Assembly (NCBI RefSeq): GCF_001404515.1
Contig: NZ_CXWE01000001.1
Location: 310,001 to 374,000, forward strand
Origin: Roseibium album
Lineage (GTDB): Bacteria; Pseudomonadota; Alphaproteobacteria; Rhizobiales; Stappiaceae
Length of the DNA: 64,000 bases
Direction: 5' to 3'
The notes beneath the pieces are model-generated. The model saw nothing but the letters and a program-made list of their open reading frames with translations. It ran no database searches and had not been told where the DNA came from. The translations under genes and the position numbers were made by a program. Below, in pieces: positions 53,953 through 62,237 of this stretch (position 1 is the stretch's first letter; each line of letters opens with the position of its first letter).

Positions 53953-54225
53953 CTATTTCGTCATCCGGCCATTTGCCAACGCTTGCGGGTCGGCGCACCC
54001 GATAATGGCGAATTCCCCGGGGACGAGGCCCATACGACCGCAAACAGCCTCCGAAGCGGAATTTCCGGGTTGAACGCCCGGCATGAAATCTTTGACACCG
54101 AAATCTGAGTTCATCTCCAAAATAGCCTGTGCACCAAGATCAAGCGCGAGCCCCTGACCTCGATGAGAAGGATCGATGGCAAGCATGCCCCACCAGGCTT
54201 GCTTGCCGATGCAGTCAACGGACAC
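53953..54225 (-). pseudogene. C-terminal fragment of a GNAT acetyltransferase
   Basis: Only the second half of a GNAT fold is present: the acetyl-CoA loop in LAIDPSHRGQGLALDLGAQA and then PGVQPGNSASEAVCGRMGLV. The frame begins at a GTG without a ribosome-binding site; upstream it stays open for about 100 bp but with no start and no sign of strands 1-3. A GNAT protein is normally ~150 residues. It lies at the end of the 2-oxoacid oxidoreductase operon. Remnant or misread start are both possible. Confidence 0.5.
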
Positions 54226-54319
54226 CGTGCTTCCACGGCATTGCGTCCTCTTTCTCGTTACCGGAGCTGAATGTGTGGTGGAGAACCGTACCGGGAGCAG
54301 GTCTCCACCCGACCGGGGA

Positions 54320-55369
54320 CTATCGCAGTCCTTCGTTGATGCTTTTCAACACCCGGCTTCCGGGACACAGTTCATCCTTGCCCAGGCTGTTCAGCGGCTT
54401 GGTTGCGAGTGCCAGGGTGTGGTTGAGATCCTGCGAGTCGGTGTCGAGGTAGAGCAGCCCGGTCAGCACCTTTCCGGTGCGATTGGCTGTCTGCAAGGCC
54501 ATGAGGGCGTCCTCCCGGCTGTCCGGCTTGTATTTTCTGCTCGCCTTGTGCAGATGGATAATGGAGCCATCGTGCAGTGTCACCGTCTGACTTGAGCCTT
54601 CCTTGTATTGAGTTCGAATCTCTTCGCGCATCGGCACGAAGTCGATCGGCATTGCATCCAGATTGTCACGGGTGGCGGCGTAACTTCTTGTCGAGCCGAC
54701 ATTGTTGGCAAAGGTGACACAGGGAGAAACGACATCAATGAAGGCAAAGCCCCTGTGAGCCATCGCGGCGCGGATCAGGGGCTCCAGCTGTTCCTTGTCG
54801 CCCGAGAAACTGCGTGCGACAAAACTTGCCCCTTGCAAAACCGCGAGACTGGCCAGGTCGATACCGTCAAACGGGTTTTTTACACCGTATTTGCCGACTG
54901 ACCCCAGATCTGCAGTGGCGCTGTCCTGACCCTTGGTCAATCCATAGCAGCCGTTGTTGGCGACAATGTAGGTCATGTTCACGTTGCGTCTGATCAGGTG
55001 AACGAACTGACCCATGCCGATCGAGGCCGTGTCGCCGTCACCGGACACACCGAGATAGATCAGATCACGGTTGGCGACACTGGCACCGGTCGCAACGGAC
55101 GGCATGCGGCCATGCACGGAATTGAATCCGTGGCTCTTGCCAAGAAAATATGTGGGCATCTTCGAGGAACAGCCGATGCCGGAAAGCTTGGCGATGCGGT
55201 GAGGGGGGATTGCCGACAGGAAACAGGCGTTTCGGATTGCACCTGAAATGCTGTCGTGCCCGCACCCCGCACAAAGCGTGGAAACGGCACCATCGTAGTC
55301 GGCGACCGTATAGCCCAGCTCGTTTTTGGGGAGTTTGGGATGCTGGAATTTCGGCTTGTAATAGGACAT
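54320..55369 (-). CDS. 2-oxoacid:ferredoxin oxidoreductase, beta subunit
   Basis: 349 residues. The ThDP-binding region is VSGDGDTASIGMGQFVHLIR with VANNGCYGLTKGQ; four cysteines (LCAGCGHD near residue 35, GIGCSSK, and PCVTFANN) can hold a [4Fe-4S] cluster. It pairs with the alpha subunit to oxidise a 2-oxoacid and CoA to acyl-CoA and CO2, passing electrons to ferredoxin. The start overlaps the alpha stop by one base (TGATG), so translation is coupled. The preferred oxoacid is unknown. Confidence 0.92.
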   Translation of the reverse strand: MSYYKPKFQHPKLPKNELGYTVADYDGAVSTLCAGCGHDSISGAIRNACFLSAIPPHRIAKLSGIGCSSKMPTYFLGKSHGFNSVHGRMPSVATGASVANRDLIYLGVSGDGDTASIGMGQFVHLIRRNVNMTYIVANNGCYGLTKGQDSATADLGSVGKYGVKNPFDGIDLASLAVLQGASFVARSFSGDKEQLEPLIRAAMAHRGFAFIDVVSPCVTFANNVGSTRSYAATRDNLDAMPIDFVPMREEIRTQYKEGSSQTVTLHDGSIIHLHKASRKYKPDSREDALMALQTANRTGKVLTGLLYLDTDSQDLNHTLALATKPLNSLGKDELCPGSRVLKSINEGLR

Positions 55370-57249
55370 CAGGCAATCTCCGGATGCAGCTCGACGATAT
55401 CGGCGCTATCGACATTCAACGCCTGACGGATTTGACGGGCGATCGTGCGCGCCGTGATCGGTGTCCCCGAGTAGTTGAGAACCGAAGTCAACTTGTCGGG
55501 CGCGATATGGCACTCGTTCATGATGAGCTGCCGCATCTGACCATCCCGGTTTTGCTCGATCACAAAAACCATGTCGTGGTCGTGAACGAACGCGTCGAGA
55601 CGTTTGTGGAAAGGAAAGGCGCGGATCCGCATGACGTCGATCGGGTAGCCCTCTTCAGCCAGTATTTCAACCGCCTCGTAAGACGGCGAGGCCGAGGTCC
55701 CGAAGAAGAGCGCACCAAGCTTCAGTTTGGTTTTCGGCTTCTTTACCGGGATCGGGTCGTGAACCTTGGGTTCTGGAACATAGGATTTTGCGGTCTCGAA
55801 CTTGCGCAAAAGCCGATCGACATTCCGGACGTAATCTTCGCCTTTCTCGGAATAGATCGCCATTTCATTTTTTGACGATCCCCTCGTGAAGAATGCGCCC
55901 TTGTCCGGATGCGCGCCAGGCAGTGTACGATAGCAGATACCGTCGCCATCGACGTCCTGGTAGCGTCCCCACGATTCAGCCTCGTCCAGCGCTTCGGCGT
56001 CCAGGACCTTTCCTCGGCTCATCTCGTAATCGTCGTCCCATTCCAGCGGCGGCGACATCCAGTCATTCATGCCCAGATCGAGATCGGACATCATGATAAC
56101 CGGTGTTTGCAGTTGCTCGGCAAGGTCAAAGGCCTGAACAGTCATGTCAAAGCACTCCCGCGGCGTCGCGGGGAAGAGCAGCACGTGCTTGGTGTCGCCG
56201 TGGCTGGCATATGCGGCGGCCAATATGTCCGATTGCTGGCTTCGCGTCGGCATTCCGGTCGACGGTCCGGATCTCTGGACATCGATCAGCACGACGGGCA
56301 ATTCCGCGAAGTATGCCAGGCCCAGAAATTCGCTCATCAACGAAAGGCCCGGGCCGGAGGTGGCGGTAAATGCCCGCGCACCATTCCAGCTGGCACCGAC
56401 GACGATACCCATGGCCGCCAGTTCGTCTTCCGCTTGTATTATCGCAAAGTTCCGTTTGCCGGTGCCCGCGTCGATCCGCATTCGTTCGGCATATTTGGAA
56501 AATGCGTCGACCACGGATGTCGACGGGGTAATGGGATACCATGCCGCAACCGTCGCCCCGCCATAGATCGCACCAAGGGCGGCGGCTGTATTGCCATTCA
56601 TCAGGATGTGTTTGCTTTCGCGGATATGCGGCGCGTCAATCACGCTGGAGTCCAGCCGGATCGGCAACGGACAGGAAAAGTTGTCCTGTGCGAACTGATA
56701 CCCCATTTCCAGCGCGTGGACATTTGGCAGGATCAGTTTTTCCTTGCCTTTGAACTGGTCGTTCAACAGGTCCTTGAGGATCGAGAAATCGACATCCAGC
56801 AGAGCCGCAAGTGCACCCACATAGACAACATTTTTCAAAAGTTGCTGCAATCGCGCAACCTTGAACTCGCGCATGCACATCGCGGTCAGCGGGATACCGA
56901 AATAACTTATGTCGTCGCGTTTGAGATGCGGTGCCAGCGGTCTGGTGGAATCGTAGACGAAATATCCCCCGGGCGCGATGCTGGCGATGTCGTCTTCCAT
57001 CGTTTGCGGATTGACGCACAACATCAGATCAACGCCACCACGGCGGCCCAGATAACCTTTTGCACTGACGCGTACCTCGTACCAGGTTGGCAGGCCCTGG
57101 ATATTGGACGGGAATATATTGCGCGGGCTGACGGGGACACCCATCCGGAAAATCGCTTTCGCGAACAGATGGTTGGCCGAAGCCGAACCTGTACCGTTTA
57201 CGTTGGCGAACTTCACCACGAAATCGTTGATACCCTTGATCTGCTTCAT
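55369..57249 (-). CDS. 2-oxoacid:acceptor oxidoreductase, fused gamma-alpha subunit
   Basis: 626 residues. The gamma-type domain comes first (about 8-195; NGTGSASANHLFAKAIFRMG), then the alpha pyrimidine-binding domain (about 215-610; NGNTAAALGAIYGGATVAAW, YPITPSTSVVDAFSKYA, FTATSGPGLSLMSEFLGLA and RSGPSTGMPTRSQQ). It provides the partner surface for the beta subunit. It overlaps the upstream FAD gene by four bases (ATGA). The whole operon is oxygen-era unusual but known in alphaproteobacteria. Confidence 0.92.
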   Translation of the reverse strand: MKQIKGINDFVVKFANVNGTGSASANHLFAKAIFRMGVPVSPRNIFPSNIQGLPTWYEVRVSAKGYLGRRGGVDLMLCVNPQTMEDDIASIAPGGYFVYDSTRPLAPHLKRDDISYFGIPLTAMCMREFKVARLQQLLKNVVYVGALAALLDVDFSILKDLLNDQFKGKEKLILPNVHALEMGYQFAQDNFSCPLPIRLDSSVIDAPHIRESKHILMNGNTAAALGAIYGGATVAAWYPITPSTSVVDAFSKYAERMRIDAGTGKRNFAIIQAEDELAAMGIVVGASWNGARAFTATSGPGLSLMSEFLGLAYFAELPVVLIDVQRSGPSTGMPTRSQQSDILAAAYASHGDTKHVLLFPATPRECFDMTVQAFDLAEQLQTPVIMMSDLDLGMNDWMSPPLEWDDDYEMSRGKVLDAEALDEAESWGRYQDVDGDGICYRTLPGAHPDKGAFFTRGSSKNEMAIYSEKGEDYVRNVDRLLRKFETAKSYVPEPKVHDPIPVKKPKTKLKLGALFFGTSASPSYEAVEILAEEGYPIDVMRIRAFPFHKRLDAFVHDHDMVFVIEQNRDGQMRQLIMNECHIAPDKLTSVLNYSGTPITARTIARQIRQALNVDSADIVELHPEIA

Positions 57250-59039
57250 TTGACGTCCACCAGGTCAGGCGTCGCTTTCGCCATGTTGTAGAGGAACATC
57301 TGCATGTCCCAGGCTGCCGTCGGGCAACGTTCGGCGCACAACCCGCAGTGCAGGCAGACATCTTCATCCTTCACCATCACGCGGCCGGTCGGCAGAGTGC
57401 CGGAAACATAAAGATCCTGATCGGTGTTTTCGGCCGGAACCAGAAGTTTGTTGCGCAGTTCGCCTTCAGGAGCGTTCTGCGTGAACGTTATGCAGCTTGT
57501 GGGACAAATGTCCGTACAGGCGTCGCACTCGATGCAGTTGGCGTCCGTGAACACCGTCTGCGCATCGCAATTCAGGCAACGTTCGGCTTCGATAAAGGCG
57601 GTCTCGACATCGAAACCCAGTTCGACTTCGACCATACGGTCGTTCAGGGATTTCTTGAGATCCTCCAGCGGCACAATCTTGCGCTCGTCCGTGATTGGAA
57701 TGGAATCATAACTCCATTCATGAATACCCATCTTCTGTCCCACCAGGGTCACGTGGGGTGGCGGTCGCTTGGACAGGTTCTTGCCCTGGCAATAAAGGTC
57801 GATGGATACCGCCGCTTTGTGCCCATGCGCCACGGCGGTGATGATATTGGAAGGTCCAAAGGCTGAATCGCCGCCGAAGAAAACTTCTTTGCGGGTGGAT
57901 TGAAATGTCTCGTCGTCGTTGATGATCGGCGTTCCCCAGCTGGTGAAGCGGATGCCGGTCTCCTTTTCGATCCAGGGGAAGGCATTTTCCTGGCCGATTG
58001 CGATCAGCACATCGTCACATGGAAAAAACACCGGGTCTTCCCCGGTTGATACCAGGTCACGCCGACCGTCTTCCTGGTAGATCGCCTCGACCTTGTCGAA
58101 TGTCATGCCGACGAGCTTGCCCTTCTCGATGACGAATTCGCGCGGGACGTGGTTGTCGATGATCGGAATGCCTTCGTGAACAGCATCTTCCTTTTCCCAC
58201 GGCGAGGCCTTCATATCGGCGAACGGGCTGCGGACGATGACCTTCACCTCTTCCCCGCCAAGTCGGCGCGAAGTCCGGCAGCAATCCATGGCGGTATTAC
58301 CGCCGCCAAGGACAATCACGCGCTTGCCGATCTCCTTTGTATGTTCAAAGGCAACATTGGCCAGCCAGTTGATTCCGATATGGATGTTCGCGTCAGCTTC
58401 CTTGCGGCCGGGCAGCTTGGGAAGATCTCGTCCCCGCGGCGCACCGGAGCCGACGAAGATCGCGTCGTATCCCTTGGTCAACATCCCGGCCATGCTGTCG
58501 ACATAGGTGTTGAACACTGTCGAGATACCCATGTTCAGGATGTAGCCGATTTCTTCATCCAGCACGCTTTCTGGCAGTCGGAAGGAGGGTATCTGGCTGC
58601 GCATGAAGCCGCCGCCCTTGGCCTGCGCGTCGTAAAGGTGCACCTCGTAACCAAGGGGGGCAAGATCCCGGGCAACCGTCAGCGACGCAGGACCTGCACC
58701 GATCAGCGCGACTTTCTTGCCATTGGGAGGACCGGCCTTGGGAAGCATGTCGGCTACTTCATCCTTGAAGTCTGCAGCAACACGCTTCAACCGGCAGATC
58801 GCGACGGGTTCCGCTTCGACACGGCCGCGCCTGCAGGCGGGTTCGCAAGGCCGGTCGCAGGTGCGGCCGAGCACGCCGGGAAACACGTTGCTTTCCCAGT
58901 TGATCAGATAGGCGTCGGTGTATCGTTGCTGAGCGATCAGGCGAATATAGGCAGGCACCGGCGTATGAGCTGGGCAGGCATATTGGCAGTCGACGACCTT
59001 GTGGAAATATTCCGGATTCGTCGTGTCGGTGGCTTGCAA
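57246..59039 (-). CDS. FAD/Fe-S oxidoreductase (GltD-like) with ferredoxin-type domain
   Basis: 597 residues from a TTG at 59039, preceded by GGGGAGAGGAC; a TTG 60 bases upstream lacks this signal. Parts: an N-terminal Cys cluster (CQYACPAHTPVP and CDRPCEPACRRG), an FAD/NAD(P) Rossmann core (VALIGAGPASLTVARDLAPL; NADPH loop VIVLGGGNTAMDCCRTSRRL), and a C-terminal pair of 4Fe-4S motifs (CIECDACTDICPTSC and CLHCGLCAERCPTAAW). It probably links the 2-oxoacid oxidoreductase to NAD(P)H or a low-potential carrier. First gene of the operon. Confidence 0.92.
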   Translation of the reverse strand: MQATDTTNPEYFHKVVDCQYACPAHTPVPAYIRLIAQQRYTDAYLINWESNVFPGVLGRTCDRPCEPACRRGRVEAEPVAICRLKRVAADFKDEVADMLPKAGPPNGKKVALIGAGPASLTVARDLAPLGYEVHLYDAQAKGGGFMRSQIPSFRLPESVLDEEIGYILNMGISTVFNTYVDSMAGMLTKGYDAIFVGSGAPRGRDLPKLPGRKEADANIHIGINWLANVAFEHTKEIGKRVIVLGGGNTAMDCCRTSRRLGGEEVKVIVRSPFADMKASPWEKEDAVHEGIPIIDNHVPREFVIEKGKLVGMTFDKVEAIYQEDGRRDLVSTGEDPVFFPCDDVLIAIGQENAFPWIEKETGIRFTSWGTPIINDDETFQSTRKEVFFGGDSAFGPSNIITAVAHGHKAAVSIDLYCQGKNLSKRPPPHVTLVGQKMGIHEWSYDSIPITDERKIVPLEDLKKSLNDRMVEVELGFDVETAFIEAERCLNCDAQTVFTDANCIECDACTDICPTSCITFTQNAPEGELRNKLLVPAENTDQDLYVSGTLPTGRVMVKDEDVCLHCGLCAERCPTAAWDMQMFLYNMAKATPDLVDVK

Positions 59040-59328
59040 GTCCTCTCCCCTCCCATCGAGTCCAAGACGTTTGGCTGTTGAAATTAAAGCGCGTCGCAAA
59101 GTCGTATGTAAAGACTACATTGCTGTCGCGGAGACGCTATGTGACTTTCGGATACTTGTAACGAGGAGGCACAGCGTCCGGGCAATGCTAAAAATCAGAG
59201 GCGATAAGGGGCGGTTTCCAGGCTGCCTGTGCGTTCTTTGAACGACAGGGATTTGCACATGCCCGACTGCGAGTTCAGATCCCGAGCTAAATAAAATTCG
59301 ACCCCGGAATTGATCGGCTGCCCTTGCC

Positions 59329-59877
59329 CTAATTTGTGGGAATGTTGATCTCTGTGCCAGCTATCTGACTGACTTTACTGCCGAAATTAATTGTTTCATA
59401 GAGGGATCTGGGCGGGCGGGCGGCATCGTTGACGCTTCGCCGCACCCAATGCCGGGTCTCCATGGCCTTCAGGGATTGTGACAGTGCCCTGTCGGTTATA
59501 GTCGACAGATCCCGTTTGATTTCGTTGAAGTAACGAGGTCTTTGAAGCGACGTCAGAATGGGAATGGTCCATGATCGCCGCAGCAAATTCTGATCTTCGT
59601 TTTTTGATGCAATGTGAATTCTGTTTGCCAGTGAAGCAGCTGCCTGACCGGCCTTTGTCAGGCGAAACTCCGGTCGCAGAGGGTGACCATGGCCTGGATT
59701 CCTTTCCAGCAAACCCATCTTGATGAGATGCTCGATGCTTTGGGCAAAGGCCGATCTGCTCGCACCGGTTGCCGTTAGCAATGGTGCCTGTCGACCGGCA
59801 ACACCTTCATGCAGGCTCGACAGGATCGGGACTGCCCAGGCCCTTGACGTGATGTTGACAAAAAGACTAATGTCCAT
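59329..59877 (-). CDS. Tandem winged-helix regulator (HxlR-like, duplicated)
   Basis: 182 residues with two winged-helix domains. The first begins SRAWAVPILSSLHEGVAG (about 11-28); the second repeats the pattern as RRSWTIPILTSLQRPRYFNE (about 100-119) and continues DLSTITDRALSQSLKAMETR. HxlR proteins normally have one such domain and dimerise; this protein looks like an internal duplication that could bind DNA as a pseudo-dimer. It is divergent from the VOC gene across 39 bp with AGTATA direct repeats, so it likely controls both. Confidence 0.8.
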   Translation of the reverse strand: MDISLFVNITSRAWAVPILSSLHEGVAGRQAPLLTATGASRSAFAQSIEHLIKMGLLERNPGHGHPLRPEFRLTKAGQAAASLANRIHIASKNEDQNLLRRSWTIPILTSLQRPRYFNEIKRDLSTITDRALSQSLKAMETRHWVRRSVNDAARPPRSLYETINFGSKVSQIAGTEINIPTN

Positions 59878-59879
59878 AA

Positions 59880-59894
59880 AGTATAGTTAGTATA
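59880..59894. promoter_or_regulatory. Direct-repeat operator candidate
   Basis: AGTATA-GTT-AGTATA, two copies in the same direction nine bases apart, fills the short gap between the divergent regulator and VOC genes. A two-domain winged-helix protein could read a direct repeat. Confidence 0.4.
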
Positions 59895-59916
59895 TTTTGA
59901 GTCGAAAGGGAAGATC

Positions 59917-60294
59917 ATGTCGTTAATTTCGTTGGAGCAAACCATCACGATTGCGATGTCGGTCAAGGACCGTCACGTAAGCGCGAACTGGTACGGGAAG
60001 ATGCTGGGGTTTGAGGTGCTCTATCATGCGGACGAAGCAGGCTGGTCGGAGCTTCAGACCAACACCGCCGGAGTGACCATAGGGCTGGGGGAGCATGCCC
60101 AGCCGGCACCCGGCAATTGCGTTCCGGTTTTCGGGATCGCGGATCTGGACACGGCCAGGAACAAACTGGAACAGGCGGAGGTGAAATTCGATGGCGAAAC
60201 CGACGTCGTCGAGGGCATGGTCAAGACGGCGACATTCTATGATCCGGACGGCAATGCCTTGATGCTCGCACAGGACCTTACCGGCAACACCTGA
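59917..60294 (+). CDS. VOC-superfamily (glyoxalase/bleomycin-resistance fold) protein
   Basis: 125 residues, one pair of beta-alpha-beta-beta-beta units. ANWYGKMLGFEVLYHADEAG (about 24-43) and ATFYDPDGNALMLAQDL near the C-terminus are typical of the superfamily. AAGGGAAGATC precedes the ATG. Members are dioxygenases, lyases or drug-binding proteins, so the job is not assignable. Its neighbour regulator suggests an inducible stress or detoxification role. Confidence 0.85.
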   Translation: MSLISLEQTITIAMSVKDRHVSANWYGKMLGFEVLYHADEAGWSELQTNTAGVTIGLGEHAQPAPGNCVPVFGIADLDTARNKLEQAEVKFDGETDVVEGMVKTATFYDPDGNALMLAQDLTGNT

Positions 60295-60437
60295 TCCGAT
60301 ATTGACCCTGGTGGTGCCTGCTGCCGGTCGTGCGCTTCGGCATTTTCGAACGTGAGGTAGCAGGCAGCAAGGACGCGGATCGAGATCGGATTGGCCGGAC
60401 GACAATACCAGTTAGGGGCGGAAAACAGGGAACGGTA

Positions 60438-61169
60438 TCAGATCTCAGCTGGTGCCTTGCGACCCAGGTAAACTGTTTGAGTGATCTCGCGCCCATCCTG
60501 CAAGGGATTTGCGAAAACAACCGGCTCTGCCCAGCTTTGTGCGAATGCGCCACCAAGCAATCCGGTTATCGCCTCATCAGGCCTCTCGTCGGACCAAAGC
60601 CCGACAATCCCGGAGGGTTTCAGGAAACGCTGCAAGTTGCTGAGGCCATCGACAGTATAGAACCCGGCCGACCCGCCATGCAGCAACCGCTCCGGCGTGT
60701 GGTCGATGTCGATCAGAATGGCATCGTATTGACGACCAGGCTGTTGTGCGTCGAATCCGGTTTCCGAAGATGCCAGCGCAAAAAAATCTCCTTGCACCAG
60801 CCGGCAGCGGTGATCATCGGCCAATTCGGTTTTCATGGGCACAAGCCCCTCCTGATGCCAGCGGATCACCGGCTCCAGAAGATCGATCACCGTGAGCCTG
60901 GACACCGCATCATGCGCAAGCACCGCCTGGGCGGTGTAACCCAAGCCGAGACCGCCCACCAGAATATCCAGGTTGTCGTCAGCCAAGGCGGAGAGGCCGA
61001 GTTCGGCCAACGCCACTTCGGAGGCCGTGAAAAGGCTCGACATCAAATGCTCGTCGCCGAGCAGGATTTCAAAGACGTCGGTCTTCAGGGCCAGGATATG
61101 CCGCCGACGCAGCGATATTGCGCCAATTGGCGTGGGGGCAAAATCAAGTTCTTCAAACATGGCACTCAT
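60438..61169 (-). CDS. Spermidine-synthase-like Rossmann protein
   Basis: 243 residues of the polyamine-aminopropyltransferase-like methyltransferase fold. ILVGGLGLGYTAQAVLAHD (about 68-86) is the cofactor loop, and AILIDIDHTPERLLHG replaces the usual catalytic DSSDP region of true spermidine synthases. The aminopropyl transfer may therefore not occur, and the fold alone does not tell the reaction. The start (61169 or 61160) is uncertain. Downstream of the maleate isomerase gene on the same strand. Confidence 0.75.
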   Translation of the reverse strand: MSAMFEELDFAPTPIGAISLRRRHILALKTDVFEILLGDEHLMSSLFTASEVALAELGLSALADDNLDILVGGLGLGYTAQAVLAHDAVSRLTVIDLLEPVIRWHQEGLVPMKTELADDHRCRLVQGDFFALASSETGFDAQQPGRQYDAILIDIDHTPERLLHGGSAGFYTVDGLSNLQRFLKPSGIVGLWSDERPDEAITGLLGGAFAQSWAEPVVFANPLQDGREITQTVYLGRKAPAEI

Positions 61170-61427
61170 CAGCGCACCATGGCGACAACTCGATGATTTG
61201 GAAAGAGGCAACCGACAATAACAGCCAAAATGCGAACGCGGGTGCCTCGGTCCTTGTTTGGGTGGTCTGTCCTTGGGCTTGAAGAGCCGGACTTTCCGGA
61301 GCCGGAGGGGTTATGAATTGCTCCTGAAAAACGCATTTGGCCTTTGCCCTGTCGAGCATCCAAGCCGGCATCAATGCGAGTTTCGACCTGATCCGCAGCC
61401 TCATCCAGGCCCCTCTTTCCGATGGTC

Positions 61428-62213
61428 TCAGGCAACTTTCGGAAGCCGTGCGAGCTGCCCGCCCGACAGGAGCGCGCCACCGCCCGGCGCAACCTCGGTC
61501 AGGCCCAGATTCTGGAGGATCTTGCGCGTTGTCGCCACAGCGGCCGAGACGGTAGGCAGCCCCGATGCACGCTCGATCATCTCGATCGCCGGAAGCGATG
61601 GCATCTGCACGCAAGCCGAAGCAACGATCGCGTCGACGCCCCGCACGTCCAGCTTGCGCCAGAGTTCGGCCGGCGCTGCCGGGTCCTGAGAGGCGACGTC
61701 CAGATTGTCGGGAATTTCCAGCGCCAGGAAATCCTGCACTTCGATACCCTCGTTCTCGATGTACTCGACAACGAGTCTGGTGAGCGGTTTCATGTACGGG
61801 CAGATGATTGCGACTTTCTTGAAGCTCATCTCATGCAAACTCTCTACCAGCGCGCCGGCTGAATTCAACACAGGCGCTGGACAACCGCTTTCGGCAGTAG
61901 CCTTGTGCAACTTTTCCGAAGAGGTGCGATGATAACCCAAACCCATGGACATTATGGCCACCAGGCAGGCATAGGCCTGCACTTCGACGGCCGCATCCGA
62001 GAGTTCGGTCGCACATCTCAGGCTGTCGGCATCCATCGCCTCCAGCTCTTCCTTGACGACGGACTTCATGCGCATGCGCGAGGAATGGAACGTGAAGCGG
62101 TCCGGCAGGATCGTCTCTCGCGCTTTCAGCAGGGCCGGTATCTCGGTTTCCATGGTAACATTGGAGCTTGGGACAATCAGTCCGATGCGGCGATACTTTG
62201 ATGAGTTGGTCAT
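61428..62213 (-). CDS. Maleate isomerase / Asp-Glu racemase superfamily protein
   Basis: 261 residues. Family start RRIGLIVPSSNVTMETEIPA and the two cysteine sites expected for maleate cis-trans isomerase: YACLVAIMSMGLGYH (about 81-95) and VASACVQMPSLPAIE near residue 198. The reaction would turn maleate into fumarate, the last step of nicotinate or gentisate-type degradation. AAGGAGAAACAAC precedes the ATG. It is 24 bp downstream of the TRAP permease gene, so the imported compound probably feeds it; the related arylmalonate decarboxylases are a possible alternative. Confidence 0.85.
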   Translation of the reverse strand: MTNSSKYRRIGLIVPSSNVTMETEIPALLKARETILPDRFTFHSSRMRMKSVVKEELEAMDADSLRCATELSDAAVEVQAYACLVAIMSMGLGYHRTSSEKLHKATAESGCPAPVLNSAGALVESLHEMSFKKVAIICPYMKPLTRLVVEYIENEGIEVQDFLALEIPDNLDVASQDPAAPAELWRKLDVRGVDAIVASACVQMPSLPAIEMIERASGLPTVSAAVATTRKILQNLGLTEVAPGGGALLSGGQLARLPKVA

Positions 62214-62237
62214 GTTGTTTCTCCTTTCGAGGCCGGT

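Noticed and set aside
55909..57291. 460-codon frame antisense to the 2-oxoacid oxidoreductase alpha gene
   Set aside because: The overlapping operon on the other strand is well supported; this frame has no recognisable domain.
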